From Penicillium oxalicum (taxonomy: Eukaryota > Ascomycota > Eurotiomycetes > Eurotiales > Aspergillaceae), in assembly GCF_001723175.1 (NCBI RefSeq), contig NC_064654.1:2914001-2978000 (forward strand): a stretch of DNA of 64,000 nt, in the 5' to 3' direction. Numbering within the stretch: position 1 is the first letter of the stretch; the number at the start of each line of letters is the position of its first letter. Position numbers and translations under genes: made by a program. Positions 50,350 through 61,083 of this stretch are shown here, piece after piece. The notes beneath the pieces are model-generated. The model searched no databases. It was not told the origin of the DNA and saw nothing but the letters and a program-made list of their open reading frames with translations.

Positions 50350-51886
50350 TAACTAAGTGGTGACCCCAACAAGTTCAAAAGTACTAAGGTAGCCAGGCTC
50401 CTGGAGAACTATGCAAGTTCATGCAAAACCACTCACCGTTTCAGACCGTTGACCACGATCGAGAGTCGTGGTAGGCCACGAGCACTGTGACCGTTCCCTG
50501 GAACCGATGTAGCGTCGACGAAACTCAAATGAACGAGGACACATCTGCAAGGGATAAAAGATTGAATTGAACTTTGAATGGAAGATCATCAGAAGATGAC
50601 ATGGTCAGTTGATCCTGCATATGCAAGGCATGACTAATTTGGATCTTTGGAATCGTTGCGTTATTTGAGGGGAAAGCATACCGTGCTTCCGGCTCAGCCA
50701 AGAGCAGAAGTACTATCCCCGATGCAGAACTTCATAGTAGCTCTGCGTGATGGACTCAGAGGATCATGCATACATCAAAGTATCGATCGTTTCCTACAGA
50801 CCGGGTTGTGGAGTCCCGATTTTCGATCCTTTGAACTTCTCCCCTCATCTTCACCCTGGTGGCTTCGTGCTAGGGCACACGAATCTCACGGGGGATCTGC
50901 CGATTGGATGCTCGAAACGTTCAATACATTGACATGTAGTAGACGTGGATTTCGCAAACCAGCATACTTCGGCAATATTTACCTGGAGGTGCTGGTTGAC
51001 GGGGAGGTCATTGTCACCAAGGACCTTTCTTTCTCGCCCCTTGTGCTTGCTCCAGCCGAGGAAAAAGGTGCTCTTTATTTTTTGCCTATATCTGGCGTAC
51101 TTTTGTGACCTAGAATCTTGGCTTGTCTCCTTTGGATCACCCAGCACTCCCTCACAGACGGGCTTGCTGCATATCAGAATGAGAGGGCTATCGTAACGGC
51201 TGTGTCCGTGAGACTCGTTGGGTACCTATGAGCATGTCTCACACATTTTTTTCATGACCCCTTGCTTGACCGGTGACCACGAGGGTCCTGTGTTGTCACA
51301 TAACGATGGTACTCACGTCGCACGGTCTATGATCTTCTTCTGGACTGGGGTACCATGGAACAAGAGCGGTTTGAGTAAAAGGTCGACATAGCAGGAATGA
51401 TGACATCGAAGGATGACCAAGGAGGTCAAATTTGGGTATCCACCACACCATGGACGGAGCGGCCTCACAGAGCGAAACCAGAGTTTCCGTCAATACTACG
51501 CATAGCAGCTCGATTGTTAACCGATTAAACATGTAAAATTTGCAAAAGAACAAGTTGGATCTTTTCTGCGTACCTGAGTTCAGCCTCCCAATCTAGGGAT
51601 TGTCGCATCGAGCTCAAATACCGAAAAGACAAACAGTTCCAATAAAGCTGTACTGTGAAAGCTGATCTGAAAAATGCATTCTCCATAGTATGCCTCAAGC
51701 TGGTCCCAATTTTTTTCCAAGCTACAGAGGCTCCAGAAGGGCAGAAACTCACTCGGATCCGCGCTCAGGATATCGAAGGGGGGTTGTTGTTGGGTTGAGA
51801 AAGAAGGGTTGATCGATTCGTATGAGATTGATGCAAGATAGTTCAAAAGACTGGTAACATACGGAGCAAAGTCGCTTCAAGAGGGC

Positions 51887-53968
51887 CTACGAAGTCTGGA
51901 TATCGGGATCCATGCGACAGAAGACGGGCATGGTCTCTATCGGGCAATCTACTTCGACATCCACTCCACCATCCCAAGTCTTCCGCGGGTCGTTGCTGGA
52001 GCTTGCAAGCCTCTCCCAGAGCGTCCACTTTGCTCCAGCTGGCAGATACACCTTAATCGTACGCTTTCCTGCCTCCAAGACAGGTGCAACCAAGTAGCGG
52101 GAGCCAAACATGTACTCGGTCTCAACCTCCCATGCCTTTGCATCTTGAGGGAACTCGTAGAACAAGGTCCGCATGATGGGCGTACCCTTTTCGTGTGCTT
52201 CTCGCATCAAGCCTCGCGTATATTCGCGCAGATCCTCTCGGACTGCGATGAAATTCTTACAAATCCCATATACTTGCTCGCCATATGACCAGACTTCATT
52301 GTTGGAGCCGCTGGCAGTTGGCTGACCCTCGGGTTTTGGCTCTCGGTCGCCATGTAGACGCATCACCGGGCAGAATGTACCCCATTGGAACCAACGGGTG
52401 AAAAGCTCACGGAATGCAGGGTCATCAGGATCTCCACCGTGAAAACCACCAATATCGGTGGTCCACCACGGAATACCAGCGATTCCCATGTTTAAGCCGG
52501 CGGCAAGCTGGTTCCGGAATGAATCCCATGACGACGCGATATCTCCGCTCCAGACAAGAGCGCCGTACTTCTGACTACCTGCCCACGCACATCGAAGCAG
52601 ATTCACGATATTAGATTGACCTTCGGCTTGCATGCCTTCGTAGAAACTGCGGGCGTATTCCTTTGGGAAGATGTTACCGATCTGTAGGTTGCTGCCAGCG
52701 TGATAGCGGAAGATGTCAAAGTCGTAGATGGAGTATTCGGGCTCCGCTTCGTCCAGCCAAAATACTCTGATGCCCCGATCATAGTAGTTTTTCTTTGCTT
52801 TGCTCCAGACGTATTTTCTAGCTTCCGGATTGGTAGCATCGAAGTGGGTGATATCGCCATCACATTGCATGGCTACTCGCAACCCACGGTCGTGTCGAAT
52901 GAGGAGTCCACGCTCGAGCATCTCCGGAAAGTTCTCAGAGGCAGTCTCCACAGTTGGCCAGATCGAGACCATGAGCTCAACCTTGAGTTCCTGAAGCTCC
53001 TTGATCATAGCATCTGCGATGAGTGTCAGTGATGAGAGATGTAGGAAAGACCCAGTCCACATGTAAACATCGCCTAATAGCTTACCAGGGTCAGGCCAGA
53101 ATTTCGGATCAAAGCTCCATTCGCCTTGGTGTTTCCAGTGGAAGAAGTCAATGACGATGAGATCGAGTGGAATCTCCCGTCGGCGATACTCTCTGGCGAC
53201 TTCCAGTAATTGCTCTTGATTCCAATATCGGAGCTTGCACTGCCAGAATCCAAGTCCGTACTCAGGCATCATGGGAACATATCCTGTGGCTTTGGCGTAT
53301 GCCTCTTCCATCTCCGCAGGTGTGTCTCCTGCCACGACCCAATAGTCCAGATTGCGAGTGGAGTAAGCTTCAAAGCTCATGACATTGGTGCCAAACGTTG
53401 CTCGGCCGATGCCCGGGTTGTTCCACAGAAATCCATACCCTCTCGATGAGATTGCAAATGGGACACTAGCCTGCGAGTTCCGATGGGCGAGCTCCAAATC
53501 TGCGCCTTTCAGATTCAGGTATGGCTGCTGGTATTGCCCCATGCCAAATATTCTCTCCTTGGGGTCCAACGACTCAAACCTGAGCTTGAGATGATAATCG
53601 CCACCAAGGATGGGACGCAGCTCGCGAGCTTCCACTAGAAGGGCACTGCACTTGGGATCCTTTGGATCTTGTCGGTGTCGAGCATATTCTTCGAGGAGTT
53701 TCTTGCCTGTATGATCGTAGATGATGACCTTCCCGCGCTGTGAAACTGTCGCCCGGATTTTCCCGTTGGTAATGCTTGCATCTTTCTCATCGGGGATCTC
53801 TATCGCCACAGTGGAGGGACTTGGCTTTGAAGTCAATGCCCAGTCTTCCATTGGCATGGCAGCGAGCTTTGTCGCTCGCACACGGAATGCATTATCACCC
53901 CAGGGCTCAATCCAGAGGATGTGGTCGTCGAAGCGAAAGACAAGTTTGTTGTCGTCGCTGTACAACAT
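51887..53968 (-). CDS. Alpha-xylosidase, glycoside hydrolase family 31 (YicI/XylS-like), probably intracellular
   Basis: GH31 alpha-xylosidases remove alpha-1,6-linked xylose from the non-reducing end of xyloglucan oligosaccharides such as isoprimeverose. Exons 53086..53968 and 51887..53013 give 669 residues. The 72-bp intron (53014..53085) is a multiple of three without stops, so an unspliced reading looks continuous but would insert 24 unconserved residues between WPDP and DAMIKEL. After a beta-sandwich N-domain the barrel carries IPLDLIVIDFFHWK (about 266-279). Asp382 in RVFWLDEAEPEY is the expected nucleophile and Asp452 in VWSGDIASSWDSF the acid/base. WWTTDIGGFHGG and FCPVMRLHGDREP are typical of the family. 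No signal peptide is present (MLYSDDNKLVFRF), so it should act in the cytosol on imported sugars. Another alpha-glucosidic specificity is possible. Confidence 0.88.
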   Translation of the reverse strand: MLYSDDNKLVFRFDDHILWIEPWGDNAFRVRATKLAAMPMEDWALTSKPSPSTVAIEIPDEKDASITNGKIRATVSQRGKVIIYDHTGKKLLEEYARHRQDPKDPKCSALLVEARELRPILGGDYHLKLRFESLDPKERIFGMGQYQQPYLNLKGADLELAHRNSQASVPFAISSRGYGFLWNNPGIGRATFGTNVMSFEAYSTRNLDYWVVAGDTPAEMEEAYAKATGYVPMMPEYGLGFWQCKLRYWNQEQLLEVAREYRRREIPLDLIVIDFFHWKHQGEWSFDPKFWPDPGKLLGDVYMWTGSFLHLSSLTLIADAMIKELQELKVELMVSIWPTVETASENFPEMLERGLLIRHDRGLRVAMQCDGDITHFDATNPEARKYVWSKAKKNYYDRGIRVFWLDEAEPEYSIYDFDIFRYHAGSNLQIGNIFPKEYARSFYEGMQAEGQSNIVNLLRCAWAGSQKYGALVWSGDIASSWDSFRNQLAAGLNMGIAGIPWWTTDIGGFHGGDPDDPAFRELFTRWFQWGTFCPVMRLHGDREPKPEGQPTASGSNNEVWSYGEQVYGICKNFIAVREDLREYTRGLMREAHEKGTPIMRTLFYEFPQDAKAWEVETEYMFGSRYLVAPVLEAGKRTIKVYLPAGAKWTLWERLASSSNDPRKTWDGGVDVEVDCPIETMPVFCRMDPDIQTS

Positions 53969-55346
53969 GGTGGCTTCGGTTCGTTTGAGACTTTGTACGG
54001 GTCAAGAGCTTCGGGAAAGCAGCAGAAAGCAAATTTACATCTCTGACAGATGAGGGGTTGCGGATTCAACTGAGGGGTTGCAGGGCGACAACGAGACGTC
54101 ACCCTGACTTGCAATTTGGCCCTTTTCATGTGCTCAGTCAAGGTGTCCAATAACAACTGGAATGGCCTCGACGGGCCCCTCCGTCATGTCCGTTGCGACG
54201 GAAGAATCGGTATGATGACCGATGCAAATTGTCATCATTTTTCCGAGAGTGAATTAGCCGAGCTACATGCTTCGTCTGGGGGATCACGAAGATCGTTCTT
54301 TAGAGCATACGAACGATGTGCAAGGACGAGGGTGTCCACTGGCTTACCCAAACGGGGACGGCCCCGCTCCGCCTCTCTCGGGTTGAGAAGTTGATCGTCG
54401 GCGTACACTGCTCAGGCAGGTTCTCGTTGTTGGAGATTTAAGCAAGGTAGACATTCTCATCACGGTCAGAGATAACATGGTGCTGCGGGCTTGCCGTTGA
54501 AGGGGAGTAAAGACAGTGAAGCACGTGATGCTTCTCAATTCACTCCGTCTACTAATCTGGTCGGCTCACGTCTTTCATCCCAACAGTGAGCTGGTACGTC
54601 GGAACGTACTATATAGTCCCTAGAGCGCCAAAAGAACTGAATCTCAGGATAGCCAGACTTCCAGGTCTCTCATTCTCTACCACTGATCGGAACTCGTGTC
54701 CACTCTTCCCGTATCGCTCCGTCTGAATTGCCATGATGATCCAAGAATAGCGCGTCACTCAGCAAAGAGAGCCTGCCAACAACCGCGTAACTGTCATTTC
54801 TCGTCATTCCTATCGAGGCACACATTGAGAATCTCACCCACGCAGATGCCACGGTAGAGGCCTCTCTGTCAAAAGCAGTCTTTGCCGCAAACTCCCAAAA
54901 GTGATATTCTTATCTCTCTCTCAATGCAGCCTGGTGATTCGATGGGAAGGTCTGCTTCACCGCACTCATGAGACCTACTGAGGATTGATTTGATCTCCAA
55001 GTCTCAGGATAACTCAGTAAAGCCTACATTGCTCCGCGAGTCGCGTGTTATCTGATCAACGTGATCCAAAAGGGAGGGAGAGTGAATGGAAAGGACTCGA
55101 AAAGCGCGTGAGAACTGGCTCACCTCCCCCACAAACGCTAAGCCCGAAAAGGGTCGCACGCGGGAAAGCTCTCGCGGTCGTCTTCTCTCGCTCTCACAAC
55201 AACCACAACTACCATCACAGTACCCACGGCCAATTACACCCAATCTTCGTCTTGACCAGTGGCTCCCAATTTGCGCGTGAACTGATCGCACATCCCTCTA
55301 TACGTGAATCGCAAAGGACTTCAAAAAAGGGACCTGGGTTTTACCC
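53969..55346. promoter_or_regulatory. Divergent promoter region, alpha-xylosidase / NCBP3-like gene
   Basis: About 1.4 kb between two genes pointing away from each other. Short ORFs (54670..54852, 54116..54394) have no family resemblance. A CACGTGA element lies near 54522. No additional gene was recognised. Confidence 0.5.
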
Positions 55347-56735
55347 ATGAGCGGCACCATGGACATGGATATTGACCTGGATCTGGGTCCGGACCCGGAG
55401 GTTGAACAGCCCTCCCAGCCCGTTCTTCCTGTAAGTGATCAAGCGCGACCTTGATGTCAGACAGGGCCGGCAGTCGCGCGGTATCTAATTCGAGATGCGC
55501 ATGCATTGGTACAGGATGCGGCCGTTCACGATGAGATCGCCGATCCCCTTGACGAGGAGGCCTTGTATGAAAAAGTCCACGTTCGCGGGGTGGATGAAAT
55601 GACCACGGACGACATAAAGCAATTTGCAAGCACTTATTTCGCAGACGAAGCGCCCTCGCGAGTGGAATGGATTGACGACACTTCCGCGAACATCGTTTAC
55701 TCTGCTCCCGAAATTGGACTTCAGGCTCTCGCCGCTCTGACACAGGTCAGCGAAGAAGAGGCCTCATCCTCTCTCCCTCCGTTACGCCTACGGTCTGCAA
55801 AAATTTTATCCTCCTACCCCGATTCGGTTCTCCAGGTGCGATCCGCTGTCAAAACAGATCGAAAGCAGCCGCGGGCTCACGAGAAAAGCCGCTTCTATTT
55901 GATGCACCCCGAGCATGACCCCCGCGAGCGCTTGCGACAAGAAATGACTGACCGGCGCCGTGGAGGTGATTCAAACGATGGAGAGTATCGGCGACGTCGA
56001 TTCGACGATCGGGAACTGCGCCGGCGCAAGGACCGAGATCACGACGACCTTTTCGATGTCAACATGTATGATGATCAACCCGAGGATACCCGTCGCGCTG
56101 GTTCCGACCGTGGCCGCCCTGGAGACAAGAGACAGCGGGGGAATGTTGAACTCTTTCCCGCAGACGATGCATCGTCGGGGCGACTACGCAATCGCAGTGC
56201 GTCGCCGGGTCGTGATACGCTTGATGACGCAGACCATGTCGACACGCGACGGAAGTTCCGCGAACGTTCACCACAGGCCAGCCGCCGAAACGAGGGCAGA
56301 GAGCTGTTCTCTTCTGCCGACGTCGGAGCCCGTGAATTATTCCCCAACAAAACCTCCTCGAGCTACCTCAAGAAAGAAACGGTGCCTAGCAAGCCCAGCA
56401 ACCACCGCCGTTCGGACGCGTTCGATGCGGCTGATGAGACGCCTGATCTGCTGGGTAGGAGAATATCGGTACCCTCCGCAGATACCACTTCTGGCAGAAG
56501 GAAACGCAATATTGAGTTGTTCCCCGACTCCGGTGCCGCGAAAGTTGACCGATCAGTTGACCAGGGTGCTGCTCTGCGAAATGCTGGGCAGGGAATTTCA
56601 ATCAAGGGTCGAGGTGCATCAGTTCGTGAGCTTTTCCCGGGCAATTTCAAAGAGAACACGGGCAAGGAATTGTTCTCCGAGAAGCTCGACGGGCGTGGAG
56701 GTCGTCGCCAACGCGCAGAGGATCTATTTGGCTGA
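55347..56735 (+). CDS. NCBP3-like nuclear cap-binding / mRNA-processing protein
   Basis: NCBP3 proteins bind mRNA caps or associate with the cap-binding and export machinery in the nucleus of animals; fungal members are little studied. Exons 55347..55430 and 55515..56735 (intron 84 bp, phase 0) give 434 residues. The first exon is very acidic (MDMDIDLDLGPDPE). Residues about 46-105 form an RRM-like fold starting YEKVHVRGVDEMTTDDIKQF. The family hallmark KSRFYLMHPEHDPRERLRQE is at about 152-171. The C-terminal 250 residues are disordered and Arg/Asp-rich. They contain eight copies of a short motif, [E/D]-L-F-[P/S/D/G], the last being DLFG at the very C-terminus. The start is the first ATG in frame before a good GTAAGT donor. 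Confidence 0.82.
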
Positions 56736-57214
56736 GCCACCAAGCTCATTCTCGCAAGTGTTGGAAGCAAGATCTTTTGAAATGTCTTTTGCCTAGTCTT
56801 TCTCAAGCATATAATGTGACGCGGCGGGTTGCATCTTCAAGCGGCGTTATGGTGGAATTTTACCTAGTCAAGACCGCAAGTTGACGGGGAGCTCTTTTTT
56901 ATTTAGTAAAAACAAATTCCAAAATTGACCCTTTACCTATTTTTGAGCCTAAGAATCATCTCATGTAATGAATAGTGAAAGAACTTCTGTCCGGGATTTT
57001 AAAATCGTTCTTCCCTGGCTGTCACTCCCAATCAATACTGATGCCAAAAAGTCGAGTACTACTCGCAGTTCCGTAGATCCACTGGATGAGACTGTGAGCA
57101 GGCTGGTCCACCTCCACGAGCCAACCCTTGGAAACTTCATTCGGTAACCCCACCAGCCGGCTTTCGCTGTTGTTGATGAATCAAAATCTATGCCAATACA
57201 CCAGTGTCTCCACG
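56736..57214. other. Intergenic, NCBP3-like 3' end / LisH-WD promoter
   Basis: About 480 bp between tandem genes. AT-rich at 56890-56950. The next gene's frame stays open upstream to 57128, but the family-like start is at 57215. Confidence 0.5.
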
Positions 57215-58873
57215 ATGTCACAATCCAAGCAAATAGACACGTTAGCAAGCGCCTTAGTCGCTCGGTTTCTTCGAACCAATGCATTCACAGAGACATTGCG
57301 GGCGTTCATTCGTGAGGCCGGCCTGCCTCCAGACGTGGGGCAGACATCTGGCGACGACACTCACAATATGACGATTCAAAGCCTGTTGGAGGAGAAGAAA
57401 GCGTACGACCAAAGCGTGAATTTCGAGCGACTGGGTGATGCCAGAGGAGAGATTGTGACGTGGAAGACCCCGTGTAAGTGAAGACCTTTCCACCTAACTG
57501 CGCAGTCGCAGGGGCTTGATTGAATTCGAGGTTGAATGCCTTAGAGTGTGAACACTCGGCTTCAAAGATGCGAATGTGTGTACTGACGAGTACCAGCACC
57601 CTATAAACCAACCGTTCTTTGTACTCCATCATCTGCGAACCTGCTCGCTGCCTCAGTCGAGCTATGGCAAGACTCAGGTCCGCGTGAAGAGGCCAGCGGC
57701 GCTTCTGGACATGCTTCGTCGATTGGACCACGGCCATTGATCATGTCAACGGGTGCAGATAGGCAAATGCACGTACTCGACATTAAACCGGGCAACGACC
57801 ATGTGACTTCATTCACCGGACTATCGGATTCCCCCGTCCTGTCCTTCGTGCCAATTCTTGAGGGTCGCTTTATCCTCATGACCAACATGTCGGGGCATCT
57901 TCTTCTCCAGCATGGCTCAGAGATTGCGCTGAGCAGGAAAGATCATGCCAAATACGCCATCAAGGTAATCGTACACGAGGATTCGGACGCCTCGGCCGAC
58001 TCCAAGACCCTGTGGATTGCTACCGCAGGCTGGGACGCGACAATCTTCTTGTACAAGGTAACTATCCGACTTGTCGATGAAGATGTCACACCGGTCATTG
58101 GCGATCCTGTTGCATGTATCAAGCTGGCCTCGAATCCGGAGTCACTATTGTTCGTCCGCCACGTGGACTCTGGAGAACTGATCCTGTTGGTCTCGCGCCG
58201 CGATTCTAGCCACATATACTACTACAAGGCCGAGCAAATTCCCGAGCAGAATGCGCAGCAGTCACAGAGTGACAGCAGCCAAAGCTCATCGCAGAAAGGC
58301 CCCCCTGAATGTCGTTTGCTCGGAAAGCAAAACCTCGCACCGCATTCTAATGCATGGGTAGCTTTTTCCCCATCGCATATGGCACTGAGCCCGCTGGACT
58401 CTGGTCTTCTTGCCGTGGCTACGTCCTCAGAGCCTCACATGAAAGTGATTATAGTCCGCCTTCTTTTCCCCCGAACGCCGGCTCCCAGTGACGCTCAAGA
58501 GTTTACGGCAGAAATAGCTGTAACACAAGCATCGCAAGCTCTGGAAGCGCTCGCCGTACAGAACCGGGAAGACGCCGCAATCTTGGTCCAAGCAAATACG
58601 TTCGCGCCCCAGACATCATACTCGACGCCGCAAGTTGCTTGGCGGCCTGACGGTTCAGGAGTATGGGTGAATGGTGATGACGGAGTGGTCAGAGGGATTG
58701 AGATCAAGACCGGCAAAGTGGTTGCAAACCTCAAGCAGGGTCATGAGCCAGGGTGCAAGGTTCGGACTATCTGGGCAGGATATGTTGATGTGCCTGGAGA
58801 GGATGGACATGCCCGGGAGGAGTGGGTGATCAGTGGCGGGTTTGATAAGAGGTTAATTGTCTGGAAGATATAA
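57215..58873 (+). CDS. LisH-domain WD-repeat protein of unknown role
   Basis: Exons 57215..57473 and 57597..58873 give 511 residues. The N-terminus has a LisH dimerisation motif at about residues 7-40 (IDTLASALVARFLRTNAFTE). A linker with a helix (SLLEEKKAYDQSVNFERLG) follows. The rest is built of degenerate WD-type beta blades, for example ADRQMHVLDIKPG, TAGWDATIFLYKV, WVNGDDGVVRGIEIKTGKV and the last blade SGGFDKRLIVWKI at the C-terminus. A Gln/Ser-rich loop lies at about 320-335. LisH-WD proteins are often scaffolds in ubiquitin ligases, chromatin complexes or dynein regulation; nothing visible decides between these. The start at 57215 was chosen because it directly precedes the LisH motif; in-frame alternatives at 57128 (non-ATG) and 57176 (ATG) would add up to 29 residues. 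Confidence 0.8.
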
Positions 58874-59533
58874 ATGAGCGGATATGAATTTTTGGAAATA
58901 GATTAATATTGCAATTGGATTGAAGGGATGAAAAGGGAAAGTGTTCAATTGGACTACAATTTCTACAAAGTAGTGATATGTTGCCCTCCATCGATCAACG
59001 CACCCGCCATTGAGAGGCGAGGGAGTAGTAGATATATGAAGAGGGCAATTGTTCTTGGCACGTTGAAAAAATCCTTCAGCAGACGCGCATAAAGAGAGCA
59101 CGCTGCTGTACACACATATGCCGTGGGAATGATAATGATGATAATCAAGGGCTGGGTAGGAAGAGGAGCTTGGGGAGATACCCAAGATAGTCGCAAAGAG
59201 GCATTGCGACGCGATCTGATGTGCACAGAGCAGTAGAAAGCCCTCGCCGAAAAAGCTTGAATGAAGCTTGGGGAACGCGAGGGCAGGGTTTCCCCGAAAC
59301 TGGACACAGACAGCACTGTGGGGGGGTATCGAATTAAGCCTGTTGATTTCTTTGTATCAAACAACCTCAGATAGGTGTACCGCGCAAGGAATAAGCAGAA
59401 ACCAGGCTCATTCGATTGAGACAGCGAAACCGTCTGTTCTAGGTTCATTGCACATAATGTTTATGTTCTCTGGCTCCTTGCGCGCTCAGAAGTCCCCATT
59501 CCCGTAACTTTTCATTTTCGATTCCGTCCACGT
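58874..59533. other. Intergenic between convergent LisH-WD gene and rpl29
   Basis: About 660 bp holding two 3' ends. ORFs here (such as 58963..59448 on the minus strand) have no recognisable domain and a hydrophobic, low-complexity look. Confidence 0.5.
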
Positions 59534-60202
59534 TTATGCGACCTCACGCTTGCCCTCCTTGCGCTCCTTCTGTTTGATTTGTCAGTTTCCGATATGGGCA
59601 GAAAATGCGTGGCTGATAAACGCGACTTGTCGTGATGCAGCGTGGTTCAACATACCAGGGCCTTGGCGGTACCGTGGAGGGCGTGACGGTGGTTGCGGCG
59701 GAACTTGGGGTCAACACCCTTGAGGGAAGGGTAACGGTTGGTCTTGGGCTTCTTGATACTGTTCGGACAAAGCCAAGTCAGCACAGGTTGTTGGGCTATC
59801 GTCGGTGCATATTTGCAAGCCATATTTCAGTCGAGGGAACCCATTGCAGGGAGAGCCATTGATAGACGTGTCACGACAGGATTTTTGGCGAAATGGTCGA
59901 TTTGCTGTCGCTCATTGCATCCATGTCGTGTATCCGACTTGGCCCTCATGTATCCCTCCCTGGAAGAGTTCCTCGAATGAAACCGGTCGCGTTTGATCAT
60001 TGGAATGTAGTGCTGCGGGGTTGCAACAGGCGAATTGGGATACGAACCCGTTACGGTGAGCCTTCTGGCTGCGGTGGTGCTGGGACGCGTTCTTGGACTC
60101 TGTAAAGAGCACGGATTGTCAGTGATCGTGGGAAAATCGGCCTCGGGAGACGTAGCAGTGGTCGCGCGAAACACTGATCGATTCGGGTAACGTACTGGCC
60201 AT
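59534..60202 (-). CDS. rpl29: 60S ribosomal protein L29 (eL29 family)
   Basis: eL29 is a small, very basic protein of the large ribosomal subunit near the subunit interface. It is encoded by four small exons: 60196..60202 (7 bp), 60048..60099, 59656..59758 and 59534..59569. The result is 65 residues, the normal length. The N-terminus [20 protein letters not shown] is diagnostic, followed by [30 protein letters not shown] and a basic tail [11 protein letters not shown]. Introns are 86-289 bp, the 289-bp second being long for this window. Because the exons are so short the gene is easily missed by ORF scanning. A TCACGTGA site lies 344 bp upstream. Confidence 0.95.
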
Positions 60203-60545
60203 CTTGACGGGTGTTGTCGATTAACGTGGACGGGATGGTGAAGTGGGAGCGTGAGTGTCGAAGTCGAGCCCAAATGGATGGGTTCGGCTAGGGTTTTTTC
60301 CGTTTGTGTGGGATCTCGCTTACCGCCGCGGGAAGGCAGTGCACGGACGTCATTCCCCTCATGGCGCGGCCGTTTACTCCCATACATCTAAGATTTTGAC
60401 ATCACTCCAAGTTAGTCATGTTGAGTATCACCCTCAGTTGCTGATATCTATCTTTATTGAGAACGGAATATGCTAGATAGGGACGAAATCCAGCCGCCAG
60501 GCTTTTACAGATTGCTCCAACATTGACGGTTCGATGGCGTTGTAA

Positions 60546-60553
60546 TCACGTGA
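60546..60553. promoter_or_regulatory. TCACGTGA palindrome between rpl29 and atp16
   Basis: A perfect palindrome 344 bp upstream of the rpl29 start and 531 bp upstream of atp16. A near-copy of the core (GTCATGTGAT) follows at about 60568. Confidence 0.45.
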
Positions 60554-60975
60554 TCTTGAATTTGAAGGTCATGTGATATATCCGCTCAAATAACAGAGAG
60601 ACTAATCGATGGTAAAGGACACTCTGAATCTCAGATATGTCACCTTTCCCATAAAAAAACACAAAAGGTCCTTGCTTTCCTGTGCTCTAGACTTCGATGG
60701 AATATGAAAGGTGTTTACTTTGAAGCATTCTCAAGTACTCAAAAGTAAAATCCGTTGGGTGCATTCTGGCCACGTTCACTTCAACAATACAAGGGAGTAA
60801 TGATAGCTTAGTATAAATTACCACAAATCCCTGCCCGGAGTGCTGCGGTACCCTTACCAAATATCACGTTCACCCTGTTCCTTTTAGCATGTCTATTCGT
60901 GCCAAAGTACGGATGAACGGACCTTTGCAATGAAGCCTTTTAGTGATGGATACCGGATGGTTGCCGGGTGTCTGT

Positions 60976-60983
60976 TCACGTGA
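60976..60983. promoter_or_regulatory. TCACGTGA palindrome proximal to atp16
   Basis: A perfect palindrome 101 bp upstream of the atp16 ATG. Confidence 0.5.
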
Positions 60984-61083
60984 CTCTAGCCGCTAGGGAA
61001 CAACCGGCGCTCTGACTTCGACCTTTGCAACGCAACTTTCGAGAGGGATACGTCCGGCATTTGCATTCTCAGACCATTGCAAA

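Larger units (their letters stand above)
39556..51886. other. Gene-poor region of about 12.3 kb upstream of flbD
   Basis: No confident gene was found. It should include the flbD promoter (from 39556 leftward on the minus strand) and, at its right end, the 3' side of the alpha-xylosidase. Long A/T runs occur near 39896, 39920, 40250 and 42772. Weak coding-like fragments occur at 48413..48784 (-), around 49.4-50.4 kb (+) and 50647..51108 (+), but none could be named or joined into a whole gene. An 8-bp tandem repeat lies at 43021-43045. Confidence 0.45.
60203..61083. promoter_or_regulatory. Divergent promoter region, rpl29 / atp16
   Basis: About 880 bp between divergently transcribed genes for the ribosome and the mitochondrial ATP synthase. 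It holds two TCACGTGA palindromes, one near each gene side. No other gene was recognised. Confidence 0.6.

Noticed and set aside
17194..51886. Search for transposase, reverse transcriptase, terminal repeats and secondary-metabolism clusters in the gene-poor regions
   Set aside because: No catalytic motif of these classes was recognised in any frame, and no long terminal repeats were noticed; a proper search could still find degraded copies.
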